DNA of 64,000 bases. Source: Nitrospira sp. GTDB taxonomy: Bacteria > Nitrospirota > Nitrospiria > Nitrospirales > Nitrospiraceae. Within the stretch, counting starts at the first letter, position 1, and each line of letters begins with the position of its first letter. Both the position numbers and the translations under genes were made by a program. Location of the stretch: positions 182,912 to 246,911 of the forward strand of contig SWDS01000008.1 in NCBI GenBank assembly GCA_005116745.1, written 5' to 3'. Shown here in pieces: positions 9,910 through 18,523 of this stretch. The notes under the pieces are model-generated. The model did not search any database. It saw only the letters and a program-made list of their open reading frames with translations, and was not told the origin of the DNA.

Positions 9910-10470
9910 ATGAGCCTGCTGACCTTTCGCTTCCGCCAATCCCCAGCCGTGGACTTTTATTGGAACCTTGAGCTGGCCAAGCGAGGATCTCTCCGCGAAT
10001 TCAAGGTACATCCCAACATCACCATTTATGAGTCGGCGTTCGACCTCTTCAACCCGATTCACGTAGGACACGCCTTGTCCCTGGCCAAAGCCTTGGTGCT
10101 CGATAAGCGAGCCGAGGTCCTCTCGGGAAACACGTCGTTGACCATGACAACCGTCCGTGATGTCTTGGAGTGCTATCAGCAATCGATGCAGGTCGAGGAC
10201 TATCATGCGCATTGTTGGTTCAAGATCCGGCTCACATTTGATCTGGCCGTGACACGAATTGAAGTGGAGTCCGACGACTCGGGGAAGTCGTTTGTGTTTC
10301 CCTGTCGATGCGCGGCCACACACGCGTATGGCATTCACTATGAGCACCCCGGAACGATCTATGCCCAACTGGACTCGGCCTTGTGGCGTGCCGGTACACG
10401 TTGGTGCCCGCGGCTCGAAGATCTCTCAGAAATAAAACTCGTGAACGTGGAGTTGCAGACTAAACGATGA
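9910..10470 (+). CDS. hypothetical protein
   Basis: The 186-residue product (MSLLTFRFRQSPAVDFYW...) has no signal peptide or membrane segment. It shows mixed alpha/beta composition with three Cys, two in CRCAATHAYG. GGGG lies nine bases before the ATG. No family recognised. The gene is isolated between unrelated genes. Confidence 0.6.
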   Translation: MSLLTFRFRQSPAVDFYWNLELAKRGSLREFKVHPNITIYESAFDLFNPIHVGHALSLAKALVLDKRAEVLSGNTSLTMTTVRDVLECYQQSMQVEDYHAHCWFKIRLTFDLAVTRIEVESDDSGKSFVFPCRCAATHAYGIHYEHPGTIYAQLDSALWRAGTRWCPRLEDLSEIKLVNVELQTKR

Positions 10471-10627
10471 AGCGCCACAGATGCCCATGGATCGGAATGG
10501 CTCGCAACGCCTCGCATGAAAGCGCGACGAATTGCTTTCCTCAGCACGGGGGTTAAATCTGGGGTCTGATCGCAACACTTCTAACGCAGGCTGGATGGGA
10601 AACGGCAGACATCATCGCGAGGAGACA

Positions 10628-11113
10628 CTACTTCGTTCGGCGCTTGATCACCTCTTGAAGTAACTTTACCACTGAGGCTTCGGTCGAAGTCTTCCCTGAA
10701 ATCCCCACCACAATCGCCACATCCTGAACGAGCGCTCCCGCTGACCAGCCATCGTCCGGCGCCACCCAGCCCTTGTTCCCAACATCGGGCAAGCGTTTGA
10801 ACCCCTTCACCAGCTTGGGCTCTGGGAAGTAGTTCGGAGGGACAACCGTTACTGTTGCAGACGCTTCGTAGTCTGTGTCGTGCCAGCTGCACCCCGCACC
10901 GCCCGCAGCGTTCTCGCCAGGACCAACCGGTACGCCAACATAGACGGCAATCTCGGCCTGTGTGAAAAGTTTGCACTGCGGATTGCTCGCAGCTGACCCT
11001 TTGGCGTCTCCGGTCAGCTGGTCTTTGAGCTTATGAGGATCCATCTGCTGCGCGTGCGCGGATACCGCGATCAGCAGAACAAGGGCGACTGCGGTAGCAC
11101 GAGAGTAGCGCAT
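10628..11113 (-). CDS. exported hypothetical protein
   Basis: The 161-residue product has a signal peptide MRYSRATAVALVLLIAVSAHA. The mature protein has two Cys (NPQCKLFT and GAGCSWHD) flanking a TQAEIAVYVG segment, an arrangement seen in periplasmic DUF3558-like proteins where they form a disulfide. The ATG at 11113 was chosen over 11128 because AAGGAG lies seven bases ahead. Function unknown. Confidence 0.65.
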   Translation of the reverse strand: MRYSRATAVALVLLIAVSAHAQQMDPHKLKDQLTGDAKGSAASNPQCKLFTQAEIAVYVGVPVGPGENAAGGAGCSWHDTDYEASATVTVVPPNYFPEPKLVKGFKRLPDVGNKGWVAPDDGWSAGALVQDVAIVVGISGKTSTEASVVKLLQEVIKRRTK

Positions 11114-11369
11114 GACGTGCTCCTTCATTCAACGAACAACTCTGAATGGCAGGAAATTGTTCCTACCTCCTTGATCGAGGGACGCTGGGAGTGGCAAGAG
11201 TACGGGCGGCAGATGCCTTCATGACGCCAAACCATCTGAAGCCTGATTCGCATTGGAGTCAGATTCCTCGAATTCTGTTCGCATCACACGCCACGAGAGG
11301 GTTTGAACCGTACACTGTGACCGCAGCCGTTTCAATGGGCTGTGATGGTGAAGCTAGGAACCACGGGTC

Positions 11370-11591
11370 CTAGAGCGCCGCAGACGGGGCCCGCCCCTTA
11401 TACTCTCTCTTCGATAATTTCCAACCAATCTCGTACGCGTGCTGAAGCGCGAAGATCCGCGTGACGTCAGAGTTCAGGCAACCGCGATGCAGATTCTTGA
11501 ATGACACTGATTCTCCCATACCCATTTCTGTGTTGCATGTATAGCAACCCCAGCTGTGCCCCTGAATATCCTGACACCACCCGCTGAACAT
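11370..11591 (-). CDS. possible small Cys-containing protein
   Basis: About 73 residues from the ATG at 11591 (MFSGWCQDIQGHSW...). It has Cys in WGCYTC and HRGC and a Lys/Arg-rich end. Support for coding is indirect: a decayed paralog lies at about 13060-13215, and similarity is visible at the protein level. The ribosome site (GGGAAA) is weak. It is divergent from the LEA14-like gene, with starts only 36 bases apart. Confidence 0.4.
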   Translation of the reverse strand: MFSGWCQDIQGHSWGCYTCNTEMGMGESVSFKNLHRGCLNSDVTRIFALQHAYEIGWKLSKREYKGRAPSAAL

Positions 11592-11627
11592 CGATTTCCC
11601 GTAAATATTCTTGCTATGATGTCGCCT

Positions 11628-12119
11628 ATGCGACTTCATCGAGCCTTCTTGTTCCTATTCGCCGCAGTCTTACTGTTTCCCGGCTGCGCCTCCTGGTTCA
11701 TAAAAGGTGAGTCTCCAGAGGTGCTCGTTACCAATGTTACGCCCCTGGACGCGACGCTGTTCGAACAGCGTCTCCGTGTCGACCTCCGGGTCCGCAACCC
11801 GAACGACTTCGACTATCACCTGACGGGCATCGATTTCACATTGAATCTGAACGGGAAACGTCTGGCCCGTGGCCTGGGGAGCAAGGAAGTGACGATTCCT
11901 CGGTTAGGTGATACCGTGATGACGATCGACACCACCACCTCGACACTCGACATCATGCGCCAACTGCTCAACCTCTCTCAGAAACAGGAATTGGCCTACG
12001 ACATCAAAGGCGTGCTCCATAGCGCGGAGGGGCGATTGCCGTTCACCAATGTAGGCACACTCGTCGAGCCAGGCACGTTCTCCGGCTCACCGACTGGCTC
12101 TCACGCAACTCCGCAATAA
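11628..12119 (+). CDS. LEA14-like (WHy domain) lipoprotein
   Basis: The 163-residue product (from MRLHRAFLFLF) has a lipobox LLFPGC. The rest matches the LEA type 2/WHy domain: PLDATLFEQRLRVDLRVRNPNDFDYHLTGIDF, then LNLNGKRLARGLGSKEVTIPRLGD, ending in LAYDIKGVLHSAEGRLPF. The domain is a seven-stranded sandwich linked to desiccation and stress tolerance and, in bacteria, usually found as a lipoprotein. ATGs at 11616 and 11619 are equally possible starts; none has a good ribosome site. Confidence 0.85.
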   Translation: MRLHRAFLFLFAAVLLFPGCASWFIKGESPEVLVTNVTPLDATLFEQRLRVDLRVRNPNDFDYHLTGIDFTLNLNGKRLARGLGSKEVTIPRLGDTVMTIDTTTSTLDIMRQLLNLSQKQELAYDIKGVLHSAEGRLPFTNVGTLVEPGTFSGSPTGSHATPQ

Positions 12120-12143
12120 GGCCGAAGCCAAGTCAACGAGTAC

Positions 12144-12234
12144 GATCTTGTTTCGTGCGTCGACCAATTCCCCTGAGGGTACGGTGCAATTGATAGTCGA
12201 AGTGTGCAAACCCATGGCCTAACCCAGTTCGCAG
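12144..12234 (+). repeat. 92-bp dispersed repeat, copy 1
   Basis: About 80% identical by eye to 13987-14078, in the same orientation. Shared blocks include 'gtttcgtgc', 'ctgagggtacg'/'atgagggtacg' and a final 'ttcgcag'. Neither copy is coding. Confidence 0.65.
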
Positions 12235-12444
12235 AAGTTGAGACAAGGAACACAGCGGATACGATACGCAGTCTGATCCATCCTGTCATCGGCACTGGCA
12301 TACACAGAACAACACGTGCCCCCAATCCTCCTCTCTTCGGAGACAAACTCTTCCCGCTTCTCAGCGTGCTCGTCAGAATTAAGTCACATGTTACCGAGAA
12401 ATGTGATACCCTACTATGGAGAGCGGATGAGGAGGAGACTTTCC

Positions 12445-12666
12445 ATGTCTACTGAGACGAACCTGACTCCGAAAGAGAAGCAAGACCGCTATCGCAGACG
12501 CTTGCGCCGCAAGGGGTTGCGGCCGGTTCAAATTTGGGTACCTGATACTCGCACCGAGGGATTCGCGGGCGAATGTCGACGACAGGCGCGGCTCGCCGCT
12601 CGCTCGGCCCAGGAAAAGCCCACTCTTGACTTCATCTCGGAGATCGCCGATTGGGACAGCGCGTAA
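12445..12666 (+). CDS. mazE: MazE-family antitoxin (DUF3018)
   Basis: The 73-residue product matches the DUF3018 group of MazE-like antitoxins: YRRRLRRKGLRPVQIWVPDTRTEGF, then ECRRQARLAA, with an acidic DFISEIADWD tail. In this family the N-terminus binds operator DNA and the acidic tail occupies the toxin's RNA site. GAGGAGG lies eight bases before the chosen ATG; the frame's earlier ATG (12316) has none. It overlaps the toxin gene by 16 bases, so the pair is translated together and probably represses its own promoter. Confidence 0.88.
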   Translation: MSTETNLTPKEKQDRYRRRLRRKGLRPVQIWVPDTRTEGFAGECRRQARLAARSAQEKPTLDFISEIADWDSA

Positions 12667-12989
12667 AACGTGGCGATGTCGTGACCGTCGCGGCCAAAGG
12701 TCACTATAGCGGCAAACCACGCCCTGCCCTCGTTCTACAATCCGATCTCTTCTCCGCCCTCGGCAGCGTGACGATTTGCCTGTTGACCACCGAAATTCTG
12801 GACGCTCCCCTATTCCGACTGACCGTTGAGCCCTCCTCCTCCAATGGCCTTCAGCATATTTCACAGATCATGATCGACAAGATCGTCACCATCCCGCAAG
12901 AGACCCTCGGCTCCCGCATTGGAGCGTTGGACCACGAACTCATGGTGCGGGTCGATCGCTCACTAGCCGTCTTTCTTGGCATCGTCTGA
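12651..12989 (+). CDS. mazF: MazF/PemK-family endoribonuclease toxin
   Basis: The 112-residue product has the MazF fold landmarks: VKRGDVVTVAAKGHYSGKPRPALVLQSD at the start, a central SVTICLLTT, and the C-terminal VDRSLAVFLGIV. MazF enzymes cut mRNA at short sequence motifs when the antitoxin is lost. The only start that keeps the full domain is TTG at 12651, inside the antitoxin gene, which would keep toxin translation low and coupled. The pair sits in an accessory stretch beside repeats. Confidence 0.88.
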   Translation: MGQRVKRGDVVTVAAKGHYSGKPRPALVLQSDLFSALGSVTICLLTTEILDAPLFRLTVEPSSSNGLQHISQIMIDKIVTIPQETLGSRIGALDHELMVRVDRSLAVFLGIV

Positions 12990-13532
12990 TAGTGAAAAAA
13001 CGGCGTCTGCGCTCCTTCAATTTACCTTGGAGAGCTGCGTCCATAGTGGTCAGAGACATTGCCGAAGGATGGGGATCGCGTGCGAGTAACCGAGAGCGTG
13101 CACGTGCGGAAGAGTGAGGCTCCTCGTGACGTCAGAGTTCGAGCCGAACAGACTCAGATCCTCGACTCATACTGATTTCCCTATGCCCATTCCATGTCGC
13201 ATGCACAATACAAGATCCGACCTCAGTCTTTTTCCTTCCATCGAACTCGCTTCTATGCTCCATTGCTTCCTCCTATGGGTTTCTTTCAGTCAAATACTGC
13301 ACCGGCTAAATCTAAATAATCCAATGATTTCTGGTGGTTGAGTACGACTACACAACTAGGATTAGTGCGAATTCAATTAAGGGAATCACTCCAGTAGCCG
13401 CCCTGAGTTTGTAGAATCGAGGAAACGAGACGGCAAGACAAATTCAGAAGATGTGATAGATTTTCCTAGGAGACTTCGCCAAGCTGAGAGATTCTTCAAG
13501 GTTTAGGAAGTCTTGTAGATGAGGGGAGACCA
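12990..13532. other. intergenic region with a decayed gene
   Basis: No intact gene. It contains the pseudogene described at 13060-13215 and otherwise AT-richer, featureless sequence. A GGGGAG ribosome site at its right edge belongs to the next gene. Confidence 0.4.
13060..13215 (-). pseudogene. decayed paralog of the 11370-11591 gene
   Basis: Read on the minus strand, this gives RHGMGIGKSV, a stop (TGA), then NSDVTRS, which aligns with TEMGMGESV...NSDVTRI of the gene at 11370. DNA blocks such as 'cgtgacgtcagagttc' are identical. The in-frame stop means this copy is dead. Confidence 0.5.
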
Positions 13533-13859
13533 ATGAGGAGATTATTCAGTCTCTTGCTTCTCGTCGTCATGGGATACGGAGTCATCCCAGGCTTTGTCGA
13601 TGCCGCACAACAGCGCGTTGTGATTCAGTTGAGTGGGAGATACTGCCTATTTCATAGCTATGAACTGGGGGAAGCCTTGAAACGAGTGTCGGGGGTCCTC
13701 GGGGTCGACTTTGAAGCAATGCAAAGCCATGTCGTCGTTATTATGGATGCGGGGAAAGTAAATCCGGATCACCTGTTGGCTGCGATTCATGGGATCAAGG
13801 GCGAAGGGTATCACTGTAAGGGCCAATTTAATGGTGAACCAGGAAAGGTAGAATACTGA
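13533..13859 (+). CDS. exported HMA-like small protein
   Basis: The 108-residue product has a signal peptide ending at VDAAQQ. The remaining 80 residues run strand-helix-strand-strand-helix-strand (VVIQLSGRYC, ELGEALKRVSGVLGVDF, HVVVIMD, NPDHLLAAIHG), the order of a heavy-metal-associated domain. The metal-binding CxxC is missing: the loop reads SGRYCLFH. It may bind metal differently or be a structural relative. GGGGAG precedes the ATG. Confidence 0.6.
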   Translation: MRRLFSLLLLVVMGYGVIPGFVDAAQQRVVIQLSGRYCLFHSYELGEALKRVSGVLGVDFEAMQSHVVVIMDAGKVNPDHLLAAIHGIKGEGYHCKGQFNGEPGKVEY

Positions 13860-13986
13860 CTCTCGCCTAATCCGTCGAATGTCACACCTTCGATCGTCCA
13901 ATCCATCCAAGACTTGCTAGTGTAGCTTTGCCCCTCACATCACACCAAGCGAAGCACAGAAATCTGGAGTCAGCAATCTGCGGGCA

Positions 13987-14078
13987 GATCTAGTTTCGTG
14001 CATCAACCAATTATCATGAGGGTACGATGCACCTGATGGTCGAATGGTGCGCACCCATGCGCCTACCCAATTTCGCAG
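13987..14078 (+). repeat. 92-bp dispersed repeat, copy 2
   Basis: Partner of 12144-12234. It lies about 110 bases from the IS1380 insertion, in the otherwise empty stretch 13860-14190. Confidence 0.65.
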
Positions 14079-14190
14079 CAACAACAAAGGTCTGACTTAC
14101 TTTCCATTGCTTTTAATACACCCGAGCATAGAACTTAGAGCTGATCTCTCCTTTCTTTAGTAGCGTAACGTGAGGCCGAGGCTCACTAAG

Positions 14191-15753
14191 CCCGGATTCC
14201 GCAGTAGAGAGGTGCTTACGGGGAGGCTCTTGGCGTGTGGGGTGACGGGTAACTTGTCGGCACCGGGACATTCGCGACGTGCACAGCGGTCTGATTCGGC
14301 TCATTCGCGTCGGCGAGCTCCCACTCCAACTGCGCCGCAATCGGGAGCCCCTCGGCGAGCGCACGAAGGCGCTGGAGAAATTCGGGCCGTTCCTCCGGAG
14401 GCACCGCGAAGCGGACGCGCAGCCGTCGCGCATCGGGAATCAGATCCGCCCCGACGAGAAAGACCCGATCCCGGACGGCCCGCAGCCGCCGTTCAAACCA
14501 GCACGACGGAAGCACGGTTTCCCGAAACCCCATCAATAGATTGTAGAGGACGCAGCCCGTGCGGAAGGCGGCATCCGTGGCGTCGAAGGACTGGAGACAG
14601 AAGGTGTCCAGGCTCAGGTCTTCCTTGAGTTCCTTGATGCGGTTCTCACAGTCGGCCCGGCCCGCATACATGCGGGTGACCAATTCGGCGGCAAAGGGCA
14701 CGGTGGTGACGAAGACGCGGTACGTGTAGCCGGGACACTCGATCAGCCGCCGCCCACTGGCCGTGGGCCGCTCCGTCAGGGTCTGACGCAGACAGACAAA
14801 CCGGCGAGTCTGGCCCCGCCAGGCCGAGAGCGTCGCCATCACGTCCGCGACCGCAATGCCGCGCGTGACGGGCTGCCAGTCCGCTTCGGGAATGCGGTGG
14901 ATGACCAGCTTCCGCACCAGCGGAGTCAGCCGGGCCACAATGATATAGGGCAAGTCGCGGGCTTCCAATGCGGTCAGGAACGCGGTCACAAAAAAGCCGG
15001 CATCGGCCCGCACCAGTCCGATTCGATGCCCCGCCGGCAACATGGTCAGCGCTTGCGCGAGAAACTCTCGCACGCCGTTGGCCGTCCCCGCATGCCCGGC
15101 CCGCAAGGTGGCCCATAAGAGTCGTCGACGTTCGCTCAACCAGGCCACCAGTGGATGATGGGAAGGACGGCCGTGTTTGAGCGGATTGTGCCCCTTCAGG
15201 CTCCCAGCTTGTGCGCCATATCGACAGAAGACCGTGGAATCCAGATCCAGCGTATGGCCCAGCAGCGTCGGCCGCAGGCTCTGCAACGACAGCCGCATCA
15301 GGGCCTCCGACACTTCGGTGGTCCGTCGATACGTGAACCGCCTGAAGAACCGCTGGACCGTATCGGGTGAGGGAAACCGCGGTAGCCCCAGCAGCCGAGG
15401 CAGCAGCGGATCGCGTCGATAGCGAGTCAGATGTTCAAACCGCTCAGCACCCAGGGCCAGCCCATACCACCAGGCCAGCAGCACGTCGACCGCGGCAATC
15501 TGATTGTTGGACGTCTTGGTGAAGGAGACGAGGAGGGGCATCAGTGCCGCGCGCAACCCGATCAGTTCAAAGTACAGTCGCAGCAGGATAGCTCCGGCCC
15601 AGACGGTGATCGGATGGTCGGTGAACGCAAAGCGGAGCTTGGGATAGAGCGGTGAGGCCGGAGCTGGACGAGTGCGCATGCCAACCTCCTGGGTTGCCAA
15701 GAGAATCTGGCCGCCGATTCTACCTCAATTCCAAATCAACTGCGGAATCCGGG
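14191..15753 (-). mobile_element. IS1380-family insertion sequence
   Basis: The element is 1563 bp long. Its ends are 15-bp perfect inverted repeats, CCCGGATTCCGCAGT at 14191-14205 and its complement at 15739-15753. It is flanked by a 5-bp direct repeat CTAAG (14186-14190 and 15754-15758), the target duplication. It carries one intact transposase gene. Perfect ends, target duplication and an intact gene point to a recent insertion. The target was non-coding. Confidence 0.92.
14216..15679 (-). CDS. IS1380-family transposase
   Basis: The 487-residue DDE transposase shows the family pattern: LDLDSTVFCRYG around the first Asp, VRADAGFF around the second, and the RADCENRIKELKEDLSLD block with the Glu near the C-terminal third. 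The ATG at 15679 follows AGGAGG at the right distance; the frame extends to 15700. Full length, no frameshift. Confidence 0.93.
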   Translation of the reverse strand: MRTRPAPASPLYPKLRFAFTDHPITVWAGAILLRLYFELIGLRAALMPLLVSFTKTSNNQIAAVDVLLAWWYGLALGAERFEHLTRYRRDPLLPRLLGLPRFPSPDTVQRFFRRFTYRRTTEVSEALMRLSLQSLRPTLLGHTLDLDSTVFCRYGAQAGSLKGHNPLKHGRPSHHPLVAWLSERRRLLWATLRAGHAGTANGVREFLAQALTMLPAGHRIGLVRADAGFFVTAFLTALEARDLPYIIVARLTPLVRKLVIHRIPEADWQPVTRGIAVADVMATLSAWRGQTRRFVCLRQTLTERPTASGRRLIECPGYTYRVFVTTVPFAAELVTRMYAGRADCENRIKELKEDLSLDTFCLQSFDATDAAFRTGCVLYNLLMGFRETVLPSCWFERRLRAVRDRVFLVGADLIPDARRLRVRFAVPPEERPEFLQRLRALAEGLPIAAQLEWELADANEPNQTAVHVANVPVPTSYPSPHTPRASP

Positions 15754-15794
15754 CTAAGCGTACAAGTGCCGACCTCCAAAGCCTGCTCACTATC

Positions 15795-15816
15795 ATGCAC
15801 AGAACAAGACGCGACC
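15795..15816 (+). repeat. short dispersed motif, copy 2
   Basis: Identical to the word at 9230-9251 over about 22 bases. It lies 37 bases outside the IS1380 right target repeat, so it belongs to the older sequence. Confidence 0.55.
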
Positions 15817-15856
15817 CCAGACTTTTATTTTGCATTGAGACGCTTCAATTGGACTG

Positions 15857-16393
15857 TCATTGAGTTAGGGGTGCCCAGTCCTCATGAGATTCAATTACAT
15901 GAAATCCACTGTTGCGCAACAGATTGAAAAACCCTCGAAAATGATTAGCGCCACAAATGAATAAAAGTGGCCATTGATCGTATTGAATTATTTTCTCAAG
16001 CCAAACTTGTTCTCTCATACCATGTGACTCCTTAGTCCTTCTGTCATATTCACTCCATACTTTCTCCGGAAGATTCTCTTCACTCGGCAAATCTGGCCAC
16101 ATTCCAATTCCTGGATACCGATTCCGATATTCTTGAATAATGTCATAACTACAATCGGATTGAATACCTCGTTTGGCTCTTTCTTGAAGATCGGGATCAG
16201 CGAACAAGTGTTCTACATGGAGGGTTTTCGCCAGCATGTATGCGACAGTAGGCTTATCATTGTCTATCTCTTCTGCTATAGCCTTGATATTGTATTTTTC
16301 ACATTCGCCCCTGAGTACAGCTCCAAACACGGTCGGTGCGTTTTCCCCGCGCTGTATGGAATGCGCTGTCCCAAGCAACACCACAGTATTCAT
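15857..16393 (-). CDS. AT-rich hypothetical protein, TraB/ChaN-like start
   Basis: The 178-residue product begins NTVVLLGTAHSIQRGEN, resembling the opening of TraB/PrgY- or ChaN-type proteins (strand, then GTAH). It later has IAEEIDND and a C-terminal LFICGANHFRGFFNLL, which could supply a second His. No signal peptide. Base composition is clearly more AT-rich than the neighbours and codon use differs, so recent transfer is likely. It lies next to the IS element. Function not assigned. Confidence 0.6.
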   Translation of the reverse strand: MNTVVLLGTAHSIQRGENAPTVFGAVLRGECEKYNIKAIAEEIDNDKPTVAYMLAKTLHVEHLFADPDLQERAKRGIQSDCSYDIIQEYRNRYPGIGMWPDLPSEENLPEKVWSEYDRRTKESHGMREQVWLEKIIQYDQWPLLFICGANHFRGFFNLLRNSGFHVIESHEDWAPLTQ

Positions 16394-17048
16394 GGTGAAT
16401 GTTTCACTCCAAAAGAGGCAATCGGGTCATTGGGGGTGGCCTGGATTTGACAGACACCTTTCACCGGGGACAGGATTCCCCGCGGAGCTGTCCGGGGTAC
16501 CTATCCAGCCTAATCGGTGGCACGAGTCTACCGCAAAGTCCCTACGGTCACCAGTACCGCTATCTGCTGAATGCCAGGACGTTCAAACAGATCACCCCGC
16601 AAGACCACAGCATCTAAACAGCTCCTCCCAAGCTTGCTCGTCGCTCCCCTCCTCTGGAATGGCACCCGTGCTGGTTCCACTGCGCCCGTCGAGCGAGCAC
16701 CGCCCGCAATGTGATCATTAGATAGACCTCGTGTGCGCGCTCGGGGAGCAAGGAACTAGTGGGGGTGTCGTTCCGCCTCCCTCTTGCGGGGCCATCCCCG
16801 CATGGCGGGATGGGCATCGCGTCCCCGCATCGCTCTGATGCTTAGCCTAATCGCTTAACCCCTGAACTTTCCTTACAACTTTCCAATTGTTCCTCTTCGG
16901 CATCGCCGTTGCTCAAGCATTAGACCAACAGGCCACGGGCACCTAGACTGAAAAGGAGGTGAATTTAAAAGACCGGAGCCAAGTGCTGAGGACTGAGTGT
17001 CAAATCGTGAGTTCAATGTGTGCGTTTAACCACAAGGAGGATTTCATC
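16394..17048. other. intergenic region, no convincing gene
   Basis: Several overlapping frames, none with a ribosome site. The stretch around 16440-16465 (ggatttgacagacacctttc) resembles an IS end, but no partner repeat is visible. The last 90 bases are an untranslated lead into the OmpA gene with AAGGAGG at its end. Confidence 0.35.
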
Positions 17049-17849
17049 ATGCAACCGAGCGCATCACAGGTAACGTCAGGAAATATTGCCCCCACGATCA
17101 AGGGGCCAGAGAGAGACACAAAAGAAGTCATTGTCCTGGCCGGAGTCGTCCTCTCCCTTGGAGGATTGCTTGCCGCCGCGTGGCTCTATAGCCAAACCGG
17201 CGACCAGGTGACGGCTTCTCCCACCACGGAGAAGGTCGAGCATGCCAGCGTCCCTGGCTTGCTCATGAAATCCTCAGTTCTACACCAGACCGGGGCATCA
17301 TCTACCCATTCCGCCCAGATCACGGCTCCGGTCCTAACCACCCCGGAGATTATTCATGCCGATGTCTACTTCGAAGTCGGACGGAAGGGATTGACCGACG
17401 AAGGGAAGGCTCACCTCGCCGCCCAAGCCGACATGTTGAAGCAGCATGAGAACTATGGCGTGCTGATCCAGGGCTATACGGACCAGCAGGGATCGGCGAG
17501 CTACAATATGCAGCTTGGCATGAAACGGGCTGAGACGGCCAAGGCAGAATTGCTGAATGCGGGAATTGCCGAACACCGGATCAAAACGGTGAGCTTGGGC
17601 GAAGAGGCTGTCCTCTGTGTCGACACCAGCGACGTCTGCCGGCACATGAATCGTCGCGTGCATCTCGAAGTCCGCAAGATCGGCCAAGAACATATGGTAC
17701 TTCCATTCACCCCGACCACTCCGTCCGATTCGCCCGAGACCACTATCGATTCGTCATCTACCATAGGTGAAGATGGCACGACAGGAGAAAGCCTTCCTCC
17801 CTCATGGTCTGAGCCAGCCCTCATTCCTAAGCCCACAAAGGGCAGGTAG
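17049..17849 (+). CDS. OmpA-family protein with N-terminal membrane anchor
   Basis: The 266-residue product has a single membrane segment (VIVLAGVVLSLGGLLAAAWLY, residues 32-52) not followed by a cleavage site, so it is probably an anchored periplasmic protein. Residues 100-210 are an OmpA/Pal domain (HADVYFEVGRKGL, IQGYTDQQGSASYN, HMNRRVHLEV) that binds peptidoglycan. The tail is Ser/Thr/Pro-rich. The ATG at 17049 follows AAGGAGG. A strong terminator follows. It directly precedes the sortase gene. Confidence 0.82.
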   Translation: MQPSASQVTSGNIAPTIKGPERDTKEVIVLAGVVLSLGGLLAAAWLYSQTGDQVTASPTTEKVEHASVPGLLMKSSVLHQTGASSTHSAQITAPVLTTPEIIHADVYFEVGRKGLTDEGKAHLAAQADMLKQHENYGVLIQGYTDQQGSASYNMQLGMKRAETAKAELLNAGIAEHRIKTVSLGEEAVLCVDTSDVCRHMNRRVHLEVRKIGQEHMVLPFTPTTPSDSPETTIDSSSTIGEDGTTGESLPPSWSEPALIPKPTKGR

Positions 17850-17858
17850 TTAATCGGT

Positions 17859-17894
17859 GAGGCTTGGGGACAACGGAGATCGTCCCCAAGCCTC
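17859..17894 (+). terminator. strong hairpin after the OmpA gene
   Basis: Thirteen-base-pair perfect stem (17859-17871 with 17882-17894), ten-base loop; a CTTTTT tract follows about 15 bases later. Confidence 0.75.
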
Positions 17895-18028
17895 TGCTGC
17901 TGGACTCAACCTTTTTAGCCTAACCAGACGAGGACATCCTGCTCAATGAATCTCTCCTGGCAGGAAACTGCCGTGCTCTCCAGCCCGTCGCGCGCTTAAC
18001 CGTCCCTTCCAAGAACATCGATCTGATC

Positions 18029-18523
18029 GTGTTGAACGGCGCGTATGGGCGCACGCTCGCCTTCGGCCCTGGCTATGCTGAATCGAGTGCGTTGCCTGGT
18101 TCGGTCGGCACAACGATCCTCACCGGCCACCGTGATACACACTTCAGCTTTCTCAAAAAACTGCATCGGCAGGATGAAATCGTGATTCAAACCGCAACGG
18201 GGAAGAGGCTGCACTACGTTGTTTCAGAGCGTCGCATGGCGGATTCACGATCCGGCACGATCGCACTCGATCATCAGCAGGCCAGACTCGTCCTCATCAC
18301 CTGCTATCCATTTGATGCCATACTGCCCGATGGTCCGTTGAGATATGTGGTGGTGGCAGAAGTGAGAGGGCAGCACAAGGCTCAGGCCAGTAGAGCATCC
18401 CGACCGTTCGTGTCAGAATCGGTTCGCTCTGTGTCTGTCGAAGAGCCTGTGCCTCCAAACAAGCCGTTCAGGCTTCACCACGCTCACCACACCCGTAGTT
18501 CAAACCGCCCTACGAACACTTAG
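18029..18523 (+). CDS. class GN sortase, N-terminally shortened
   Basis: The product matches class GN (marine proteobacterial type) sortases: NGAYGRTLAFGPGYAESSALPG, TGHRDTHFSFLKKL with the catalytic His, LVLITCYPFDA with the catalytic Cys, and GPLRYVVVAE with the Arg. The frame is open back to 17924 and that stretch still encodes recognisable sortase sequence (QPVARLTVPSKNIDLIVL), but it has no ATG, GTG or TTG and no membrane anchor. So the gene is either 5'-truncated or frameshifted and begins, if at all, at GTG 18029. The C-terminus carries about 50 extra residues, His/Ser/Pro-rich. No sorting-signal protein is visible nearby. Confidence 0.6.
   Translation: MLNGAYGRTLAFGPGYAESSALPGSVGTTILTGHRDTHFSFLKKLHRQDEIVIQTATGKRLHYVVSERRMADSRSGTIALDHQQARLVLITCYPFDAILPDGPLRYVVVAEVRGQHKAQASRASRPFVSESVRSVSVEEPVPPNKPFRLHHAHHTRSSNRPTNT

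Noticed and set aside
16440-16465. Sequence resembling an IS end
   Set aside because: No matching partner repeat or target duplication was found, so no element can be drawn.
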